From NCBI GenBank assembly GCA_938003835.1, contig CALKXJ010000014.1:1-64000 (forward strand): a stretch of DNA of 64,000 nt, given 5' to 3'. Shown piece by piece: positions 45,759 through 55,979 of the stretch. The stretch is from an uncultured Bryobacteraceae bacterium. Its GTDB lineage: Bacteria; Acidobacteriota; Terriglobia; Bryobacterales; Bryobacteraceae. A program made the position numbers and the translations under genes. Positions within the stretch are counted from its first letter, which is position 1. Each line of letters begins with the position of its first letter. The notes beneath the pieces are model-generated. The model saw only the letters and a program-made list of their open reading frames with translations, ran no database searches and had not been told where the DNA came from.

Positions 45759-46358
45759 ATGCCCGACTTCGCCGCCCCCCTCGAGGCCCTGATCCAGGAG
45801 TTCAAGCGCCTGCCGGGCATCGGCCAGAAATCCGCCCAGCGGATCGCCTTTCACCTGCTGCGGGCGGACCGCCAGGCCGCCGAGCGCCTCGCGCAAGCCA
45901 TCCTCGACGTCAAGGACAAGCTTGGCCTGTGCGAGATCTGCAACAACGTGAGTGACGCCGCGCACTGTCCCTACTGTGCCGACCCGCACCGCGACCGCAG
46001 CGTCATCTGCGTCGTCGAGGAGCCGCATAACATCCTGCCGATCGAGACGACGCGCACCTACCACGGCCTCTATCACGTGCTGCACGGCGCCATCTCGCCG
46101 CTGAGGGGCGTCGGCCCGGACCAGCTCAAGATCAAGAGCCTGCTCGAACGGCTCGCCTCGGGCGAGGTCCAGGAGATCATCCTCGCCACCAATCCCACCG
46201 TCGAGGGCGAGGCCACGGCCTCCTACCTGGCGCGGCTGATCAAACCGCTGGGCCTGAAGGTGACGCGCATCGCCATGGGAGTGCCCGTGGGCTCCGACAT
46301 CGAGTACGCCGACGAGGTCACGGTCTCGAAATCGCTCGAAAACCGCCGCGAACTCTAG
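45759..46358 (+). CDS. recR: Recombination protein RecR
   Basis: A 199-residue RecFOR-pathway protein. Helix-hairpin-helix ([17 protein letters not shown]), C4 zinc finger ([16 protein letters not shown]), TOPRIM domain ([26 protein letters not shown]) and the C-terminal Walker-B-like region are in order. It is the last gene of the ffs-dnaX cluster and converges on a small unknown gene 7 bp away. Confidence 0.97.
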   Translation: MPDFAAPLEALIQEFKRLPGIGQKSAQRIAFHLLRADRQAAERLAQAILDVKDKLGLCEICNNVSDAAHCPYCADPHRDRSVICVVEEPHNILPIETTRTYHGLYHVLHGAISPLRGVGPDQLKIKSLLERLASGEVQEIILATNPTVEGEATASYLARLIKPLGLKVTRIAMGVPVGSDIEYADEVTVSKSLENRREL

Positions 46359-46365
46359 GCGCCGC

Positions 46366-46731
46366 TCAGCGGGCCAGCCACTGTAAGACGCGAAAGTGGA
46401 AGCCCGCCGCGTTGAGCCCCTCCATCTCCTGAAAGACCCGGACGAAGTCCCGCCCGCTGAGCAGATAACAGCGGTCTTTGTGGAACACCGAAACCACCAC
46501 CCGCTCCGGATCCTCCGGATTGATCGATTTGTTCTTCAGGTAATCGGCCAGCGCCGGATAGACGCGGTCGCGCAGCCACTCCCACGGCTTGCCCTCGCCG
46601 AGCGGAACTTCGTAAAAGATCAGCTTCTCAGGATTTCCGCCCGCGGTCAGCTCCCCGAGCACGCGGTTGTAGGCCGCGCCGGGCACGATGCGGAAGGCCT
46701 TCTGCGCCATCAGATCCATGTAATCGGCCAT
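46366..46731 (-). CDS. Hypothetical protein, unknown function
   Basis: A 121-residue alpha/beta protein starting at ATG 46731. Segments AFRIVPGAAYNRVLGELTA, LIFYEVPLGEGKPWEWL, RVVVSVFHKDRCYLLSG and FHFRVLQWLAR look like genuine alternating strands and helices. No family is recognised and no signal peptide is present. A TAGAAT (46754-46759) on its strand could be a -10 element. It is divergent from the large receptor gene at 46895. Confidence 0.75.
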   Translation of the reverse strand: MADYMDLMAQKAFRIVPGAAYNRVLGELTAGGNPEKLIFYEVPLGEGKPWEWLRDRVYPALADYLKNKSINPEDPERVVVSVFHKDRCYLLSGRDFVRVFQEMEGLNAAGFHFRVLQWLAR

Positions 46732-46814
46732 CGTCGCGCGGAGGCTCCTGGCCTATTCTAGCGGCCGGCCGTGGGACCCGGAGTTCCCCGTCCGAGCGCC
46801 GGTCTCAGCCGGTC

Positions 46815-46843
46815 TTGACGGCCGCACAGATTCTACATACAAT
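46815..46843 (+). promoter_or_regulatory. Sigma-70-type promoter for the Oar-like receptor
   Basis: TTGACG (46815-46820), 17-bp spacer, TACAAT (46838-46843): five of six matches at each box with ideal spacing. The predicted start near 46850 leaves about a 45-nt leader with GGGAAGGGG before ATG 46895. Confidence 0.7.
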
Positions 46844-46894
46844 CGTGAACGAACAGACGACGGGGATTTCGGCGTCTGGGAAGGGGTTTTCGCG

Positions 46895-49800
46895 ATGCAA
46901 AGCAGAATCGCTGTGCTTCTCGCTGCTTGCCTTTTGACGGCTGCGCCCACCTGGGCGCAAATCGGAACTTCCACCATCACCGGCCGCGTCACCGACCCGA
47001 CCGGGGCCGTCGTGCCCAACGTCTCGGTGACGGCCGTGCAACTTGCCACCAACTTCACCTTCACGGCCGTGACGAACGAGGAGGGAATCTACCGGCTGCC
47101 GTCGCTTCAGCCCGGCCAGTACCGGGTCAGCTTCGAGGCCGCCGGCTTCAAGCGCGCGGTCCGTGAAGATGTCGTCTTGCGCACCGGCGACACGCTCGCC
47201 GTGGACATGACGCTCGAAGTGGGCACGGTGACCGAATCGATCGAGGTCACCGGCCGGACCCAACTGCTCGAAACCGAAACCTCCGCGACCGGCACCGTTG
47301 TCAGCGGCACCGTGCTCTATGAGATGCCGCTCTATCAGCGCTACATCAACTCGACGCTGCACCTGGTGCCCGGCGTCGTCACCAGCGGCTACGCCTACGG
47401 CGGCGGGCTGGGCAACTACAGCATCGCCGGCCAGCGCGCGGGCGCCATCGGGCTGTTCGAGGACGGCGTGCCCGCCAACGACCAGTTGAGCGGCACCGGC
47501 GTCATCAAACCGATCCAAAACGCCGTCGCCGAGGTCAAGGTGCTGACCACGGCCGTGCCGGCCGAGTACGGGCACTCGGCCGGAGGCGTCATCAGCGTGG
47601 TCAAGAAGAGCGGCACCAATGAGTTTCACGGCATGGCGTCCTTCTATGGCCGCACGCGCATCATGCAGCACCGGCTGTTTTTCGACAAGATGCGCTCCAC
47701 GCAGCCCACACCGGGGCGTCCGAACGGCTGGCCCACCTTTTTCATGATGCCGGACGCCAACGTAAGCGGCCCGGTCTATCTGCCCAAGCTCTACGACGGC
47801 CGCAACAAGACCTTCTTCTTCTTCGCCTATCAGCGGCTGCACGAAAAGAAGGTGGCGCAGGTGGAATCGGCCACGCCGACGCCGGAGATGAAGGCGGGCA
47901 ACTTCAACTTCCCGGGCGTGGCGGCCAATCCCATCTACGATCCCGCCAGCACGCGCCAGGTGGGCGGCGCTTGGGTGCGCGATCCGTTCCCGAACAACCA
48001 GATTCCGTTGAGCCGCTTCGATGCCGTCGCGCGAAAGGTCCTCGAGTTCGACCCCTGGGTCCCGCCAAACCGACCCGGGACCTTCGCTACGACCGGCCCG
48101 GTGGGCAACCTGCTGGCCGATGAGTTTGCCAAAGTCTTTTTTGACGACTTCAGCAACCGGTTGGACCATCAGATCGGCCCGAAGCTGCGCTTCTACGCCA
48201 GCCACACGGAGAACCGCTTCAGCGGCTTCGGGCGGCCGATCAACATCCGCCAGGACCGGCCGGAGTTTGACCACCAGCAGGGAAACTGGTCGCCCTCCTA
48301 CAACCGGAACATTTCGACCGGGGGAACCTGGGTGCTCAGTCCCACGCTGGTCAATGACGCTCGCATCGGCTATCAGCGGCGCATCGCCATCACCGAGGTG
48401 CCATCGTACCGGCAGAACTGGGCACAGAAGCTGGGCATTCCCAATGTGGGTCCGGACCTGATGCCCGCCTTCGGCAGCGGCAGCCGTGACAGCGCGGATT
48501 CGATCTACGGCATTACCGGCGCCACGCCCAGCCGCCAGGCCCACGAGACGCTCTCCTTCCGCAACGACACGTCCTGGATCCGCGGCACGCACGCCGTCAA
48601 GTTCGGCTACGAGGTGTTTCGCTTCCGGCTGAACTCGGCGATCTACGCCCGGCCGGTCCAGTTCTCCTTCGCCAACGTCACCGCCGGCCTCCAGCCGAAC
48701 GGCGTCCCGGTGCCGCGAACCGGCAACACCTTCGCGGGCTTTCTCACCGGCTACGTGGCCTCGGCGCTCTTCCAGAGCGAGCTCACGAGCTGGCTGCCGC
48801 GGTCCTACATCCACAGCTTCTACATCCAAGACGACTGGAAAATCACGCGCAACTTGACCCTGAACGCCGGCGTCCGCTACACCAACGAAAGCCCTTACAA
48901 CACCAAGTACGGTCTGATGAGCAATTTCGACCCGAACGCCGTCGACGACGTCACCGGCCGCCGCGGCGCCTTCGTCCACCCGCGAAGCCCGCTCAATGCG
49001 CGTGACAACAACAACTTCCAGCCGCGCATCGGCCTGGCTTGGCACCCGCTGCGCAAATGGGTCTTCCGGGCCGGCTTCGGGCTGTATACCGTCGACGTAA
49101 AGTTCCCGCTGCTGCGCGACCAGTTCGACGAGTACGTGGCCATCGCCAACCAGGAGGCGCCTCCGGGCGATCCCCGGCCCATCTACGCGATCAGCCAGGG
49201 CACGCGGCCGCCGGCCTTTAACATTCGGCCGAACCTGACGGCGCCGTTCGTCGGGACCAACTTTGGCGCCCGCAGCGCCGCCTGGTGGGACCCGGCCCTG
49301 CGCAACCCCTACGTGATGAACTGGAACGCCAACATCCAGTACGAGTTGGCCACCGACTACCTGCTCGAGCTCAGCTACCAGGCTTCGGCCGGCGTCGGCC
49401 TCATTGAGCGCTGGCAGGTAAATACCTTCCCAATCGATTACGCCGTTCGGGATCTGGCGCTCCGGAGCCAGGTCCTGGCCGCCGCGCAAAACTACCGGCC
49501 CTACCCCCACATGGGAAGTGTCTTGATGCGCTCCAACTTCGGCCACTCCACCTTCCATTCCGGAACCATCAAGCTCGAGAAGCGCATGGCGCGCGGCCTG
49601 TTCTTCAACACCTTCTACACCTTCTCGAAGGCCATCAACAGCCAGGACTCGGATAACTCCGGCAGCGGCGTGGCGCCCATCCAGAACCGCGGGCTGGAGA
49701 AAGGGCGCGCCGGCTACGACCGTAACCACCGCTACGTCGGCGTCGTCAACTGGGAGCTGCCCATGGGCCGCGGCAAGCGCTGGTTCTCGAGCGGCTGGAA

Positions 49801-50374
49801 GCGCTGGATCTTCGGCGGCTACGAAATCTCCTGGATCCAGACCCTGGAGAGCGGCAATCCGCTAACCTTCAGCTTCGGCGCCAGCCCCTACAACTACTAC
49901 CCCACCTTCGCCGGCACGCGCCGGCCGGACGTGATCAGCAAGCCCAAGCTTCGCGACAACTGGCGCGACCTCGGCGGCGACCGCTTCAACATGCTGAACA
50001 TAAATCCCGTCATCGACATCAGCCACTTCGCTTACCCTGGCGCGGCGCTCGGCTGCCCGCCCTCGAACCCGACGCCCGCCGACCGCGACCGCTGCTCGTT
50101 CCTGATCGGCAACTCCGGCCGCAACATCGTCACCGGCACGCCGCTCATCTGGAGCCAGGCCTCGGCTCAGAAGAACTTCTATTTCGGCGAGCGTTACCTG
50201 TTCCAGCTCCGCTGGGACATGCAGAACGTGCTCAAGACCTGGAACTTCAATCCGCCCACCACCACGGTGGACTTCCAGAACCCGCGGACCTTCGGCAAGG
50301 TGACCTCGGATCCGCGCACGGCCTCCTTCGGCGGCCAGCCGCTCATGAACATCACGCTGATGTTGCAGTGGTAG
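46895..50374 (+). CDS. Oar-like TonB-dependent receptor, complete
   Basis: A 1159-residue outer-membrane receptor. Signal peptide 1-21 (IAVLLAACLLTAAPTWAQ), carboxypeptidase-regulatory-like domain (about 25-110, ITGRVTDPTGAVVPNVSVTA), plug (about 120-240) and large barrel ending with LMNITLMLQW. The length and the early domain order are those of Oar-type receptors common in acidobacteria. A near-consensus promoter lies upstream, and a MacA-like adaptor gene follows after 60 bp. The ligand is unknown. Confidence 0.94.
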   Translation: MQSRIAVLLAACLLTAAPTWAQIGTSTITGRVTDPTGAVVPNVSVTAVQLATNFTFTAVTNEEGIYRLPSLQPGQYRVSFEAAGFKRAVREDVVLRTGDTLAVDMTLEVGTVTESIEVTGRTQLLETETSATGTVVSGTVLYEMPLYQRYINSTLHLVPGVVTSGYAYGGGLGNYSIAGQRAGAIGLFEDGVPANDQLSGTGVIKPIQNAVAEVKVLTTAVPAEYGHSAGGVISVVKKSGTNEFHGMASFYGRTRIMQHRLFFDKMRSTQPTPGRPNGWPTFFMMPDANVSGPVYLPKLYDGRNKTFFFFAYQRLHEKKVAQVESATPTPEMKAGNFNFPGVAANPIYDPASTRQVGGAWVRDPFPNNQIPLSRFDAVARKVLEFDPWVPPNRPGTFATTGPVGNLLADEFAKVFFDDFSNRLDHQIGPKLRFYASHTENRFSGFGRPINIRQDRPEFDHQQGNWSPSYNRNISTGGTWVLSPTLVNDARIGYQRRIAITEVPSYRQNWAQKLGIPNVGPDLMPAFGSGSRDSADSIYGITGATPSRQAHETLSFRNDTSWIRGTHAVKFGYEVFRFRLNSAIYARPVQFSFANVTAGLQPNGVPVPRTGNTFAGFLTGYVASALFQSELTSWLPRSYIHSFYIQDDWKITRNLTLNAGVRYTNESPYNTKYGLMSNFDPNAVDDVTGRRGAFVHPRSPLNARDNNNFQPRIGLAWHPLRKWVFRAGFGLYTVDVKFPLLRDQFDEYVAIANQEAPPGDPRPIYAISQGTRPPAFNIRPNLTAPFVGTNFGARSAAWWDPALRNPYVMNWNANIQYELATDYLLELSYQASAGVGLIERWQVNTFPIDYAVRDLALRSQVLAAAQNYRPYPHMGSVLMRSNFGHSTFHSGTIKLEKRMARGLFFNTFYTFSKAINSQDSDNSGSGVAPIQNRGLEKGRAGYDRNHRYVGVVNWELPMGRGKRWFSSGWKRWIFGGYEISWIQTLESGNPLTFSFGASPYNYYPTFAGTRRPDVISKPKLRDNWRDLGGDRFNMLNINPVIDISHFAYPGAALGCPPSNPTPADRDRCSFLIGNSGRNIVTGTPLIWSQASAQKNFYFGERYLFQLRWDMQNVLKTWNFNPPTTTVDFQNPRTFGKVTSDPRTASFGGQPLMNITLMLQW

Positions 50375-50434
50375 TTTCGCCGGTTTTCGGCGGAACCTTG
50401 GCGGCCATGCTCCGTATTAGAGGAAGAGGCAAGC

Positions 50435-51652
50435 ATGGCCGCCAAGGCAAACCACGGCAGCAAACCGAAGGCCCGGCGCTGGATCGTTCTGGGCGCCGTC
50501 CTGGTAGTTCTCGCGGGCGCGGGCGTGGCCGTCCGCGCCGCCCTCAAACCTGATCGCACCATCGAGCCCTCCAGGCTCGTCCCGATCGAACGCGGCGACA
50601 TCGCCCGCTCAGTGGTGGCCACGGGAAAGATCGAGCCGAAGGCCAAGGTTGAGGTCAAGTCCAAAGCGAGCGGCATCGTCAAGCGAATCTATGTCGATTA
50701 CGGCGACTGGGTGAAAGCGGGCCAGGTGCTCGTCGAGCTCGACAAAGAGGAACTCGCCGCCCGGGTACGCGAGGCGCAGGCCACCCTGCTTGCCGCCGAA
50801 GCGGCCCTCCAGGCCGCACAGGCCTCCTACGAACGCAACGAGGTCGAGGCCGAAGGGCCGGACCTTCCTTTCTTGAAGGCGAGCCGGGAACGCGCGCAAA
50901 AGCTGCACCGCGACGGCCTGATCGCCCGCGCGATGCTCGAGGACGCCGAAAAAGCCTACCAGATGGCTCTCAACAAGCAGATGAGTGCGCTGCGCAACGT
51001 CGCGGTGGCGCGCGCCGACATCGCCCGGGCCAAGGCTCAGGTGGCCCAGGCCCGCGCCGCGCTCGACCGGGCCGAGGAGGACCTGGCCAACTCCACCATC
51101 GTGAGCCCGATGGACGGCATGGTTCTTTCGCGCGACGTCGAAGTGGGCGACGCCGTTAGCTCGATTCTCGTGCTCGGCTCGCAGGCCACGCTGATCATGA
51201 CGCTCGGCGACACCAGCGACGTCTATGTGCTTGGCAAGGTGGACGAGGCTGACATCGGCAAGGTCTACATCGGGCAGCCGGCCCGCATCGTCGTCGAATC
51301 GTTCAAGGACCGCAAGTTCACGGGCAAGGTTACCCAGATCTCGCCGCTCGGCGTCGAAAAAGACAATGTCACCACTTTCGAAGTACGCGTCTCCATCCAC
51401 AATCCCGGCGGCGCGCTCAAGGCGGGCATGACGGCCAACGCCGAGATTCTCCTCGAGGAGAAACACGGCGTGCTCCTGGTGCGCGAAGGCGCCATCGGCT
51501 ACGACGCCGACCGCAGGCCCTGGGTCGAGGTGCCGGATCCATCTGCACCCACCGGCCGGCGTAAGGTGGCGGTCGAGCTGGGCATCTCTAACGGCATGAA
51601 GACCGAGCTGATCGCCGGCCTCCACGAGGGCGACCGCGTCATCCTCCAATAG
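50435..51652 (+). CDS. Periplasmic adaptor subunit, HlyD/MacA type
   Basis: A 405-residue membrane-fusion protein. One N-terminal membrane anchor (about 12-34, WIVLGAVLVVLAGAGVAV), first lipoyl half (KVEVKSKASGIVKRIYVDYG), a coiled-coil hairpin (about 105-215), second lipoyl half and beta-barrel (KVDEADIGKVYIGQPARIVV) and a membrane-proximal end. MacA normally pairs with the ABC transporter MacB and an outer-membrane channel; neither follows here, as the next gene is on the other strand. It may share the transcript of the upstream receptor. Confidence 0.93.
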   Translation: MAAKANHGSKPKARRWIVLGAVLVVLAGAGVAVRAALKPDRTIEPSRLVPIERGDIARSVVATGKIEPKAKVEVKSKASGIVKRIYVDYGDWVKAGQVLVELDKEELAARVREAQATLLAAEAALQAAQASYERNEVEAEGPDLPFLKASRERAQKLHRDGLIARAMLEDAEKAYQMALNKQMSALRNVAVARADIARAKAQVAQARAALDRAEEDLANSTIVSPMDGMVLSRDVEVGDAVSSILVLGSQATLIMTLGDTSDVYVLGKVDEADIGKVYIGQPARIVVESFKDRKFTGKVTQISPLGVEKDNVTTFEVRVSIHNPGGALKAGMTANAEILLEEKHGVLLVREGAIGYDADRRPWVEVPDPSAPTGRRKVAVELGISNGMKTELIAGLHEGDRVILQ

Positions 51653-51736
51653 CGGACGGCGCCCGCTGATCGGCTGCCGGAGGGGTTTGCTGCCGTCGCC
51701 TCGAATGGACGCGCGCGACGACATGGACGTGCATGC

Positions 51737-51862
51737 ATGGTATCGACCGTGAGAACCACGATCGAAAGCAAACCTCAGCACCGGTTGAGACTGGCCGAAC
51801 TCGCCGCTCCAACAGGTGAGAAAGGCTTCTCCTCGATTCTTGCCGAAGCCCTCGATCCCTAA
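51737..51862 (+). pseudogene. Truncated antitoxin-like ORF (ribbon-helix-helix type)
   Basis: A 41-codon frame starting ATG 51737 reads MVSTVRTTIESKPQHRLRLA, then ELAAPTGEKGFSSILAEALDP and a stop at 51860-51862. This fits the N-terminal two-thirds of small VapB-like antitoxins (a TTIE strand, then a G-x-KGFSS-x-LAEALD helix), which usually continue for 20-40 more residues. There is no ribosome site and no toxin gene beside it. It lies in the 256-bp gap between the adaptor and exonuclease-like genes. Confidence 0.4.
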
Positions 51863-51908
51863 CCAGCGACACTCCGAAGCTGTGCGCGGGCTGAGGCCTT
51901 CCGCCGCT

Positions 51909-53162
51909 TCAGAGCAGCCTTCCATTGGCCGGCGCGGCGCAGCGGCGCACCAGCCGGGCCTCGCGGTGGCGCAGCTCGGCCGAATCCTCGATGGCGATCG
52001 CGGCCCGGGTCAGCTCGAGCGCCGCCTGAAAGTCCCGCCTTCGGTGCTCGTAGTGCTTGGCCAGCTCCACGAGCGCCGCGACGCGGTAGGGATTGGGCGA
52101 GGCGCTCAGGTCCCGGAGGACCTCGAGGGCCGCCTCCTCGCGCCCCAGGCGCTTTTCGAGCCCGGCCCTCTCCCACAGTACGGCGAACAGCAACGGGTCG
52201 GCCAGCCCGGCCTCCACCGCGCGCCGGTACACCGCCAGCGCCTCCTCATGCCTCTCGGCCGCGCGCAGCCAGCGGGCCAGTCCAACGAGCTCGGCCCCGT
52301 GGCCGAGCGGCGCCTCCTTGGGCGAACGAAACGCCCAGGGCACGATCGAGGTGAGACAGGCCAGCGTCAGGATGTCCAGGGCGTTGTGCCGGAAGATGGG
52401 GACCACCCGGAAGGCTTCGCGCGTGCGCAGGTACTCGAAATAGACGTAGGGGATCATCTCCCCCGGCAGGTCGCCCTGGCGCTCGAAGCCCAGCACCCGG
52501 TTCTCCAGCTCCACGAGCCGGCAGCTCTCGAAACGGAGCTTCCAGAGGCGTCGCGCCCCGAAAAGCAGATCGACGTGCGCCAGCCGCTCGAACGGCGGCC
52601 GCGCCCGCACCATGCGGAATCGGGTCTCGAGCAGCGGCTGATCGTAAGTCTTGCCGTTGTACGTGATCAGCACGTCGAAGCCGGCCAGATGCTCGGCCAG
52701 CGCGTAGAGCAGGCTGGGCTCCTCGCCGTGCTCCCGCATGAAGAACTGCCGCACGCGGAAGCCCTCCGGCGTGATCCGCCCGACGCCGATCAGAAAGGCA
52801 TACGTACCCGAGCCGCCGGCCAGCCCTGTCGTCTCCGTGTCGAGGAAGGCCCACCGGCCAGGCGGGGAAGGCCGAACCTCCCCGCCTGAAATCGCGCCGA
52901 GCAGATCCGCCGGCATCTCCTCGAGTGCCGCCAAATCCAGGCTGCCGTGTCGCCGGTAGCGCTCGAACAGCCGCTCGCTTTCAAAGTGCCTCCCCTGCGG
53001 CGTCTCGACCTCTTCGCCCTCCAGATACTCCTCGACGAAGTAGCGCCCGGGCGCCTGGCGAGCCGGCGGCGGCGCTGCCGGCGGGGCGCCAGCGGCGTAC
53101 TTGCGATCGATGCGCGCGATGCGGCGGCGGAGCAGGGCGAGGAGCTGGTTGAGATCGCTCAT
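51909..53162 (-). CDS. YprB-like ribonuclease H-fold exonuclease with TPR tail
   Basis: A 417-residue protein. Residues about 100-275 form a DEDD exonuclease-like domain: FLDTETTGLAGG (Asp, Glu), DVLITYNGKTYDQPLL (Asp) and FRHNALDILTLA (His, Asp). Residues about 290-410 are TPR-like helices (HEEALAVYRRAVEAGLADP, YEHRRRDFQAALELTRAA). The substrate is probably a nucleic acid; the exact role of YprB proteins is not known. A TATAGT (53183-53188) on its strand may be its -10. Confidence 0.9.
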   Translation of the reverse strand: MSDLNQLLALLRRRIARIDRKYAAGAPPAAPPPARQAPGRYFVEEYLEGEEVETPQGRHFESERLFERYRRHGSLDLAALEEMPADLLGAISGGEVRPSPPGRWAFLDTETTGLAGGSGTYAFLIGVGRITPEGFRVRQFFMREHGEEPSLLYALAEHLAGFDVLITYNGKTYDQPLLETRFRMVRARPPFERLAHVDLLFGARRLWKLRFESCRLVELENRVLGFERQGDLPGEMIPYVYFEYLRTREAFRVVPIFRHNALDILTLACLTSIVPWAFRSPKEAPLGHGAELVGLARWLRAAERHEEALAVYRRAVEAGLADPLLFAVLWERAGLEKRLGREEAALEVLRDLSASPNPYRVAALVELAKHYEHRRRDFQAALELTRAAIAIEDSAELRHREARLVRRCAAPANGRLL

Positions 53163-53190
53163 ACTTCGCTTTTTCTTCCCCTACTATAGG

Positions 53191-55968
53191 TCAGGTGAGC
53201 ACCGCGCGCAAGAACCGCCCCGTGTGGCTGGCCTCGACGCGAGCCACCTGCTCCGGGGCGCCCTGCGCCACGATCCGTCCGCCCGCTTCGCCTCCCTCCG
53301 GGCCAAGATCGATGATCCAGTCGGCCTGCCGAATCACCTCGAGATTGTGCTCGATCACCAGCACCGAACCGCCGCCGGCGATGAGCTGGTCGAAGGCGCG
53401 CAGGAGCTTGGCGATGTCGTCAAAATGCAGGCCTGTGGTCGGCTCGTCAAACAGGAACAGCGTGCCCTCACAGGAGGCCTGCGCCAGGTGCGCGGCCAGC
53501 TTCACCCGCTGCGCCTCGCCGCCCGAGAGCGTCGTGGCCGACTGCCCCAGGCGCAAGTAGCCCAGGCCAACGTCCTCGAGCACCTTCAGGCGCGCCGCCA
53601 GCCGCGGCGTATCGCTGAAGAACATCCGCGCCTCGTGCACGGTGAGCTGCAAAACCTCGTGAATGTTCAGCCCCCGGTAGCGCACCTCGAGGATCGCGCT
53701 CTTGTAGCGCGTCCCTTTGCACTCCTCGCACACCAGCTCCACGTCGGCCAGAAACTGCATCTCCACGGTGACCGTGCCGTCGCCCTGGCAGGTCTCGCAG
53801 CGCCCGCCCGGTATGTTGAACGAGAAATGGCCGGCAGTGAGGCCGCGCCGCTCGGCCTCCACCGTCGAGGCGAACAGCTCCCGGATGATGTCGAAGCCCT
53901 TGATGTAGGTGATCGGATTCGAGCGCGGCGTGCGGCCGATGGGCGACTGATCGACCAGCACCACGCCCTTGAGGCGGTCCGCCCCCTCAAGCGCCCGCCA
54001 GGTGCGCGCCTCGGCGGCCTCCGCCCAGCCTTCCTCCGCGGGCGCGCCGTTCAGGCGGAGGTGCTCGCTCAGCGCACGGTAGACGACATCGTGCACCAGC
54101 GAGGACTTGCCGCTGCCGGAAACGCCGGTGACCGCCACCATCATCCCGAGCGGGATGTCCACATCGATGTTCTTGAGGTTATGCGCCCGCGCCCCGCGGA
54201 TCCGCAGGATGCGCTTCGGATTCACCGGGCGTGGCCGCCGGGGCGGCGCCGTGCGTAACTCCCCGCGCAAGTAGCGGCCCGTGAGCGAATGGGAGCCGTT
54301 GGCGACGAGCGCCTGGTGCGGTCCCTCGAACACTACGCGCCCGCCATTTTCGCCGGCACCCGGCCCGAGGTCGATGATGTGGTCGGCGGCGCGCATGATG
54401 TCGGCGTCGTGCTCCACCACGATGATCGTATTGCCGAGATCGCGCAGCTCCTCGAGGATGCGGATCAGCCGGAGCGTGTCCCGGCTGTGCAGCCCGATCG
54501 AGGGCTCGTCGAGCACATAGCAGGTCCCCACCAGGCGCGAGCCCAGGCTGGTGGCAAGCTGGATCCGCTGCGCCTCGCCGCCCGAAAGCGTCGCCGAGAG
54601 CCGGTCGAGCGTCAGGTAATCGAGCCCGACGTCGTTGAGGAACTTGAGCCGCTGGCGGATCTCGACGAGAAGCTTCTCGGCGACCGCGCTCTCCTCGGGC
54701 TCGAGCGCGAGCGCCTCGAAAAACCGCTGTGCCTCGCCGATGTTCATCCGCACCACCTCGGCCAGCGTTTTGTCTCCCACCTGTACATAGAGCGCTTCCC
54801 GCCGCAGCCGCGCGCCCCGGCATTCCGGACACTCGGCGTAGCCGCGGTAGCGGCTTAAGAAGACGCGCACGTGGACCTTGTACTTCTTCTGCTCGATCGC
54901 GGCGAAGGCCTCCCGCACCGCCTCTTCGACCAGGGCTTTCTCTTCGGGGCTGAGCTCGATGTAAGGCACGTCGAAGCGCACCTTCCCGCGTGCCTGGCGG
55001 CGGAAGGCGCTCAAGAAATGCCGGTAGTTGGGCTTCGCCCAGGGATCGACGGCCCCTTCATCGAGCGACAGGTACGGATCCGGCACGACCCGCCTCATGT
55101 CGTAGTCCACCGTGTTGCCAAAACCCTGGCAGCGCGGGCAGGCGCCGAACGGGCTGTTGAAGCTGAACAGGCGGGGCTCGGGCTCCGTAAAGGCACGGCC
55201 GCACCTCTTGCAGGCGAACTGCTCGCTGAAGCGCAGGCGCCGCCCGGTGAGGGCTTCCTCGAAGATCACCTCGCCCGCCTCGCGATAACAGATCTCGGTG
55301 GTGTCCACCAGGCGCTGGTGCAGGTCCGGCGAGATGACGATCCGGTCCACCAGCGAATAGAGCGGCTCGGAGAAATCGACCTCGAGCAGCGACTCCGGCG
55401 TCGAAAACTCGAACGTCCGGCCGTTCTGGTACAGCCGGTTGAAGCCCTTCTGGCGCAGCTCGAAAAGCCGGTCCCGCAGCAGCTTGGTTTCGTTGCCGAG
55501 CGCGATGGGAAACAGCGCGTACCAGCGCGAGCCCGCCGGCTCGCCGAGCATCGCCTGCGCCACGTGATCCACCGTGTCGCGCCGCACGCGCAGGCCGCAA
55601 TCGGGACAGATGGTGCGCCCGGCGCGCGCCCAGAGCAGCCGCAGGAAATCGTACAGCTCGGTCGAGGTCGCCACCGTTGAGCGCGGGTTGCGCGTCGTGT
55701 TCTTCTGCCGGATGGCCACCGGCGGCGCGATGCCGTCGATCTCGTCCACGTCCGGCTTGCCCACCCGCTCCAGGAACTGGCGGGCGTAGGCCGAAAGCGA
55801 CTCCACGTAGCGCCGCTGGCCCTCGGCGTAAATGGTGTCGAAGACCAGCGAGGACTTGCCTGAACCCGACACACCCGTGACCACCGTCAGCTTGTTGTGC
55901 GGAATCGCCAGCGTGATGTTCTTGAGATTGTGCACCCGCGCGCCGCGGATGACAATGAAATCTTGCAC
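53191..55968 (-). CDS. uvrA: Excinuclease ABC subunit A
   Basis: A 925-residue nucleotide-excision-repair ATPase. Two ABC modules each carry [11 protein letters not shown], two signature motifs ([26 protein letters not shown]) and zinc modules (CPDCG, CKRCG with CPRCQ, CETCQG with CEEC). It starts at GTG 55968. A TATACT -10 (56007-56012) on this strand lies inside the 5' end of divergent mutY. Confidence 0.97.
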   Translation of the reverse strand: MQDFIVIRGARVHNLKNITLAIPHNKLTVVTGVSGSGKSSLVFDTIYAEGQRRYVESLSAYARQFLERVGKPDVDEIDGIAPPVAIRQKNTTRNPRSTVATSTELYDFLRLLWARAGRTICPDCGLRVRRDTVDHVAQAMLGEPAGSRWYALFPIALGNETKLLRDRLFELRQKGFNRLYQNGRTFEFSTPESLLEVDFSEPLYSLVDRIVISPDLHQRLVDTTEICYREAGEVIFEEALTGRRLRFSEQFACKRCGRAFTEPEPRLFSFNSPFGACPRCQGFGNTVDYDMRRVVPDPYLSLDEGAVDPWAKPNYRHFLSAFRRQARGKVRFDVPYIELSPEEKALVEEAVREAFAAIEQKKYKVHVRVFLSRYRGYAECPECRGARLRREALYVQVGDKTLAEVVRMNIGEAQRFFEALALEPEESAVAEKLLVEIRQRLKFLNDVGLDYLTLDRLSATLSGGEAQRIQLATSLGSRLVGTCYVLDEPSIGLHSRDTLRLIRILEELRDLGNTIIVVEHDADIMRAADHIIDLGPGAGENGGRVVFEGPHQALVANGSHSLTGRYLRGELRTAPPRRPRPVNPKRILRIRGARAHNLKNIDVDIPLGMMVAVTGVSGSGKSSLVHDVVYRALSEHLRLNGAPAEEGWAEAAEARTWRALEGADRLKGVVLVDQSPIGRTPRSNPITYIKGFDIIRELFASTVEAERRGLTAGHFSFNIPGGRCETCQGDGTVTVEMQFLADVELVCEECKGTRYKSAILEVRYRGLNIHEVLQLTVHEARMFFSDTPRLAARLKVLEDVGLGYLRLGQSATTLSGGEAQRVKLAAHLAQASCEGTLFLFDEPTTGLHFDDIAKLLRAFDQLIAGGGSVLVIEHNLEVIRQADWIIDLGPEGGEAGGRIVAQGAPEQVARVEASHTGRFLRAVLT

Positions 55969-55979
55969 GGTCGCTACCG

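Noticed and set aside
46805-49729. 974-codon open frame on minus opposite the large receptor
   Set aside because: Low-complexity Asp/Gly/Val/Arg translation, no ribosome site, and the plus strand encodes an unmistakable receptor.
50377-50400. Hairpin TTTCGCCGGTTTTCGGCGGAA after the large receptor gene
   Set aside because: The stem needs a bulge and there is no T-run; the adaptor gene follows closely, so termination is unlikely.
51675-51773. Inverted 8-mers GGTTTGCT and AGCAAACC flanking the antitoxin-like ORF
   Set aside because: Eight bases at about 80-bp separation are expected by chance and no target duplication or transposase is seen.
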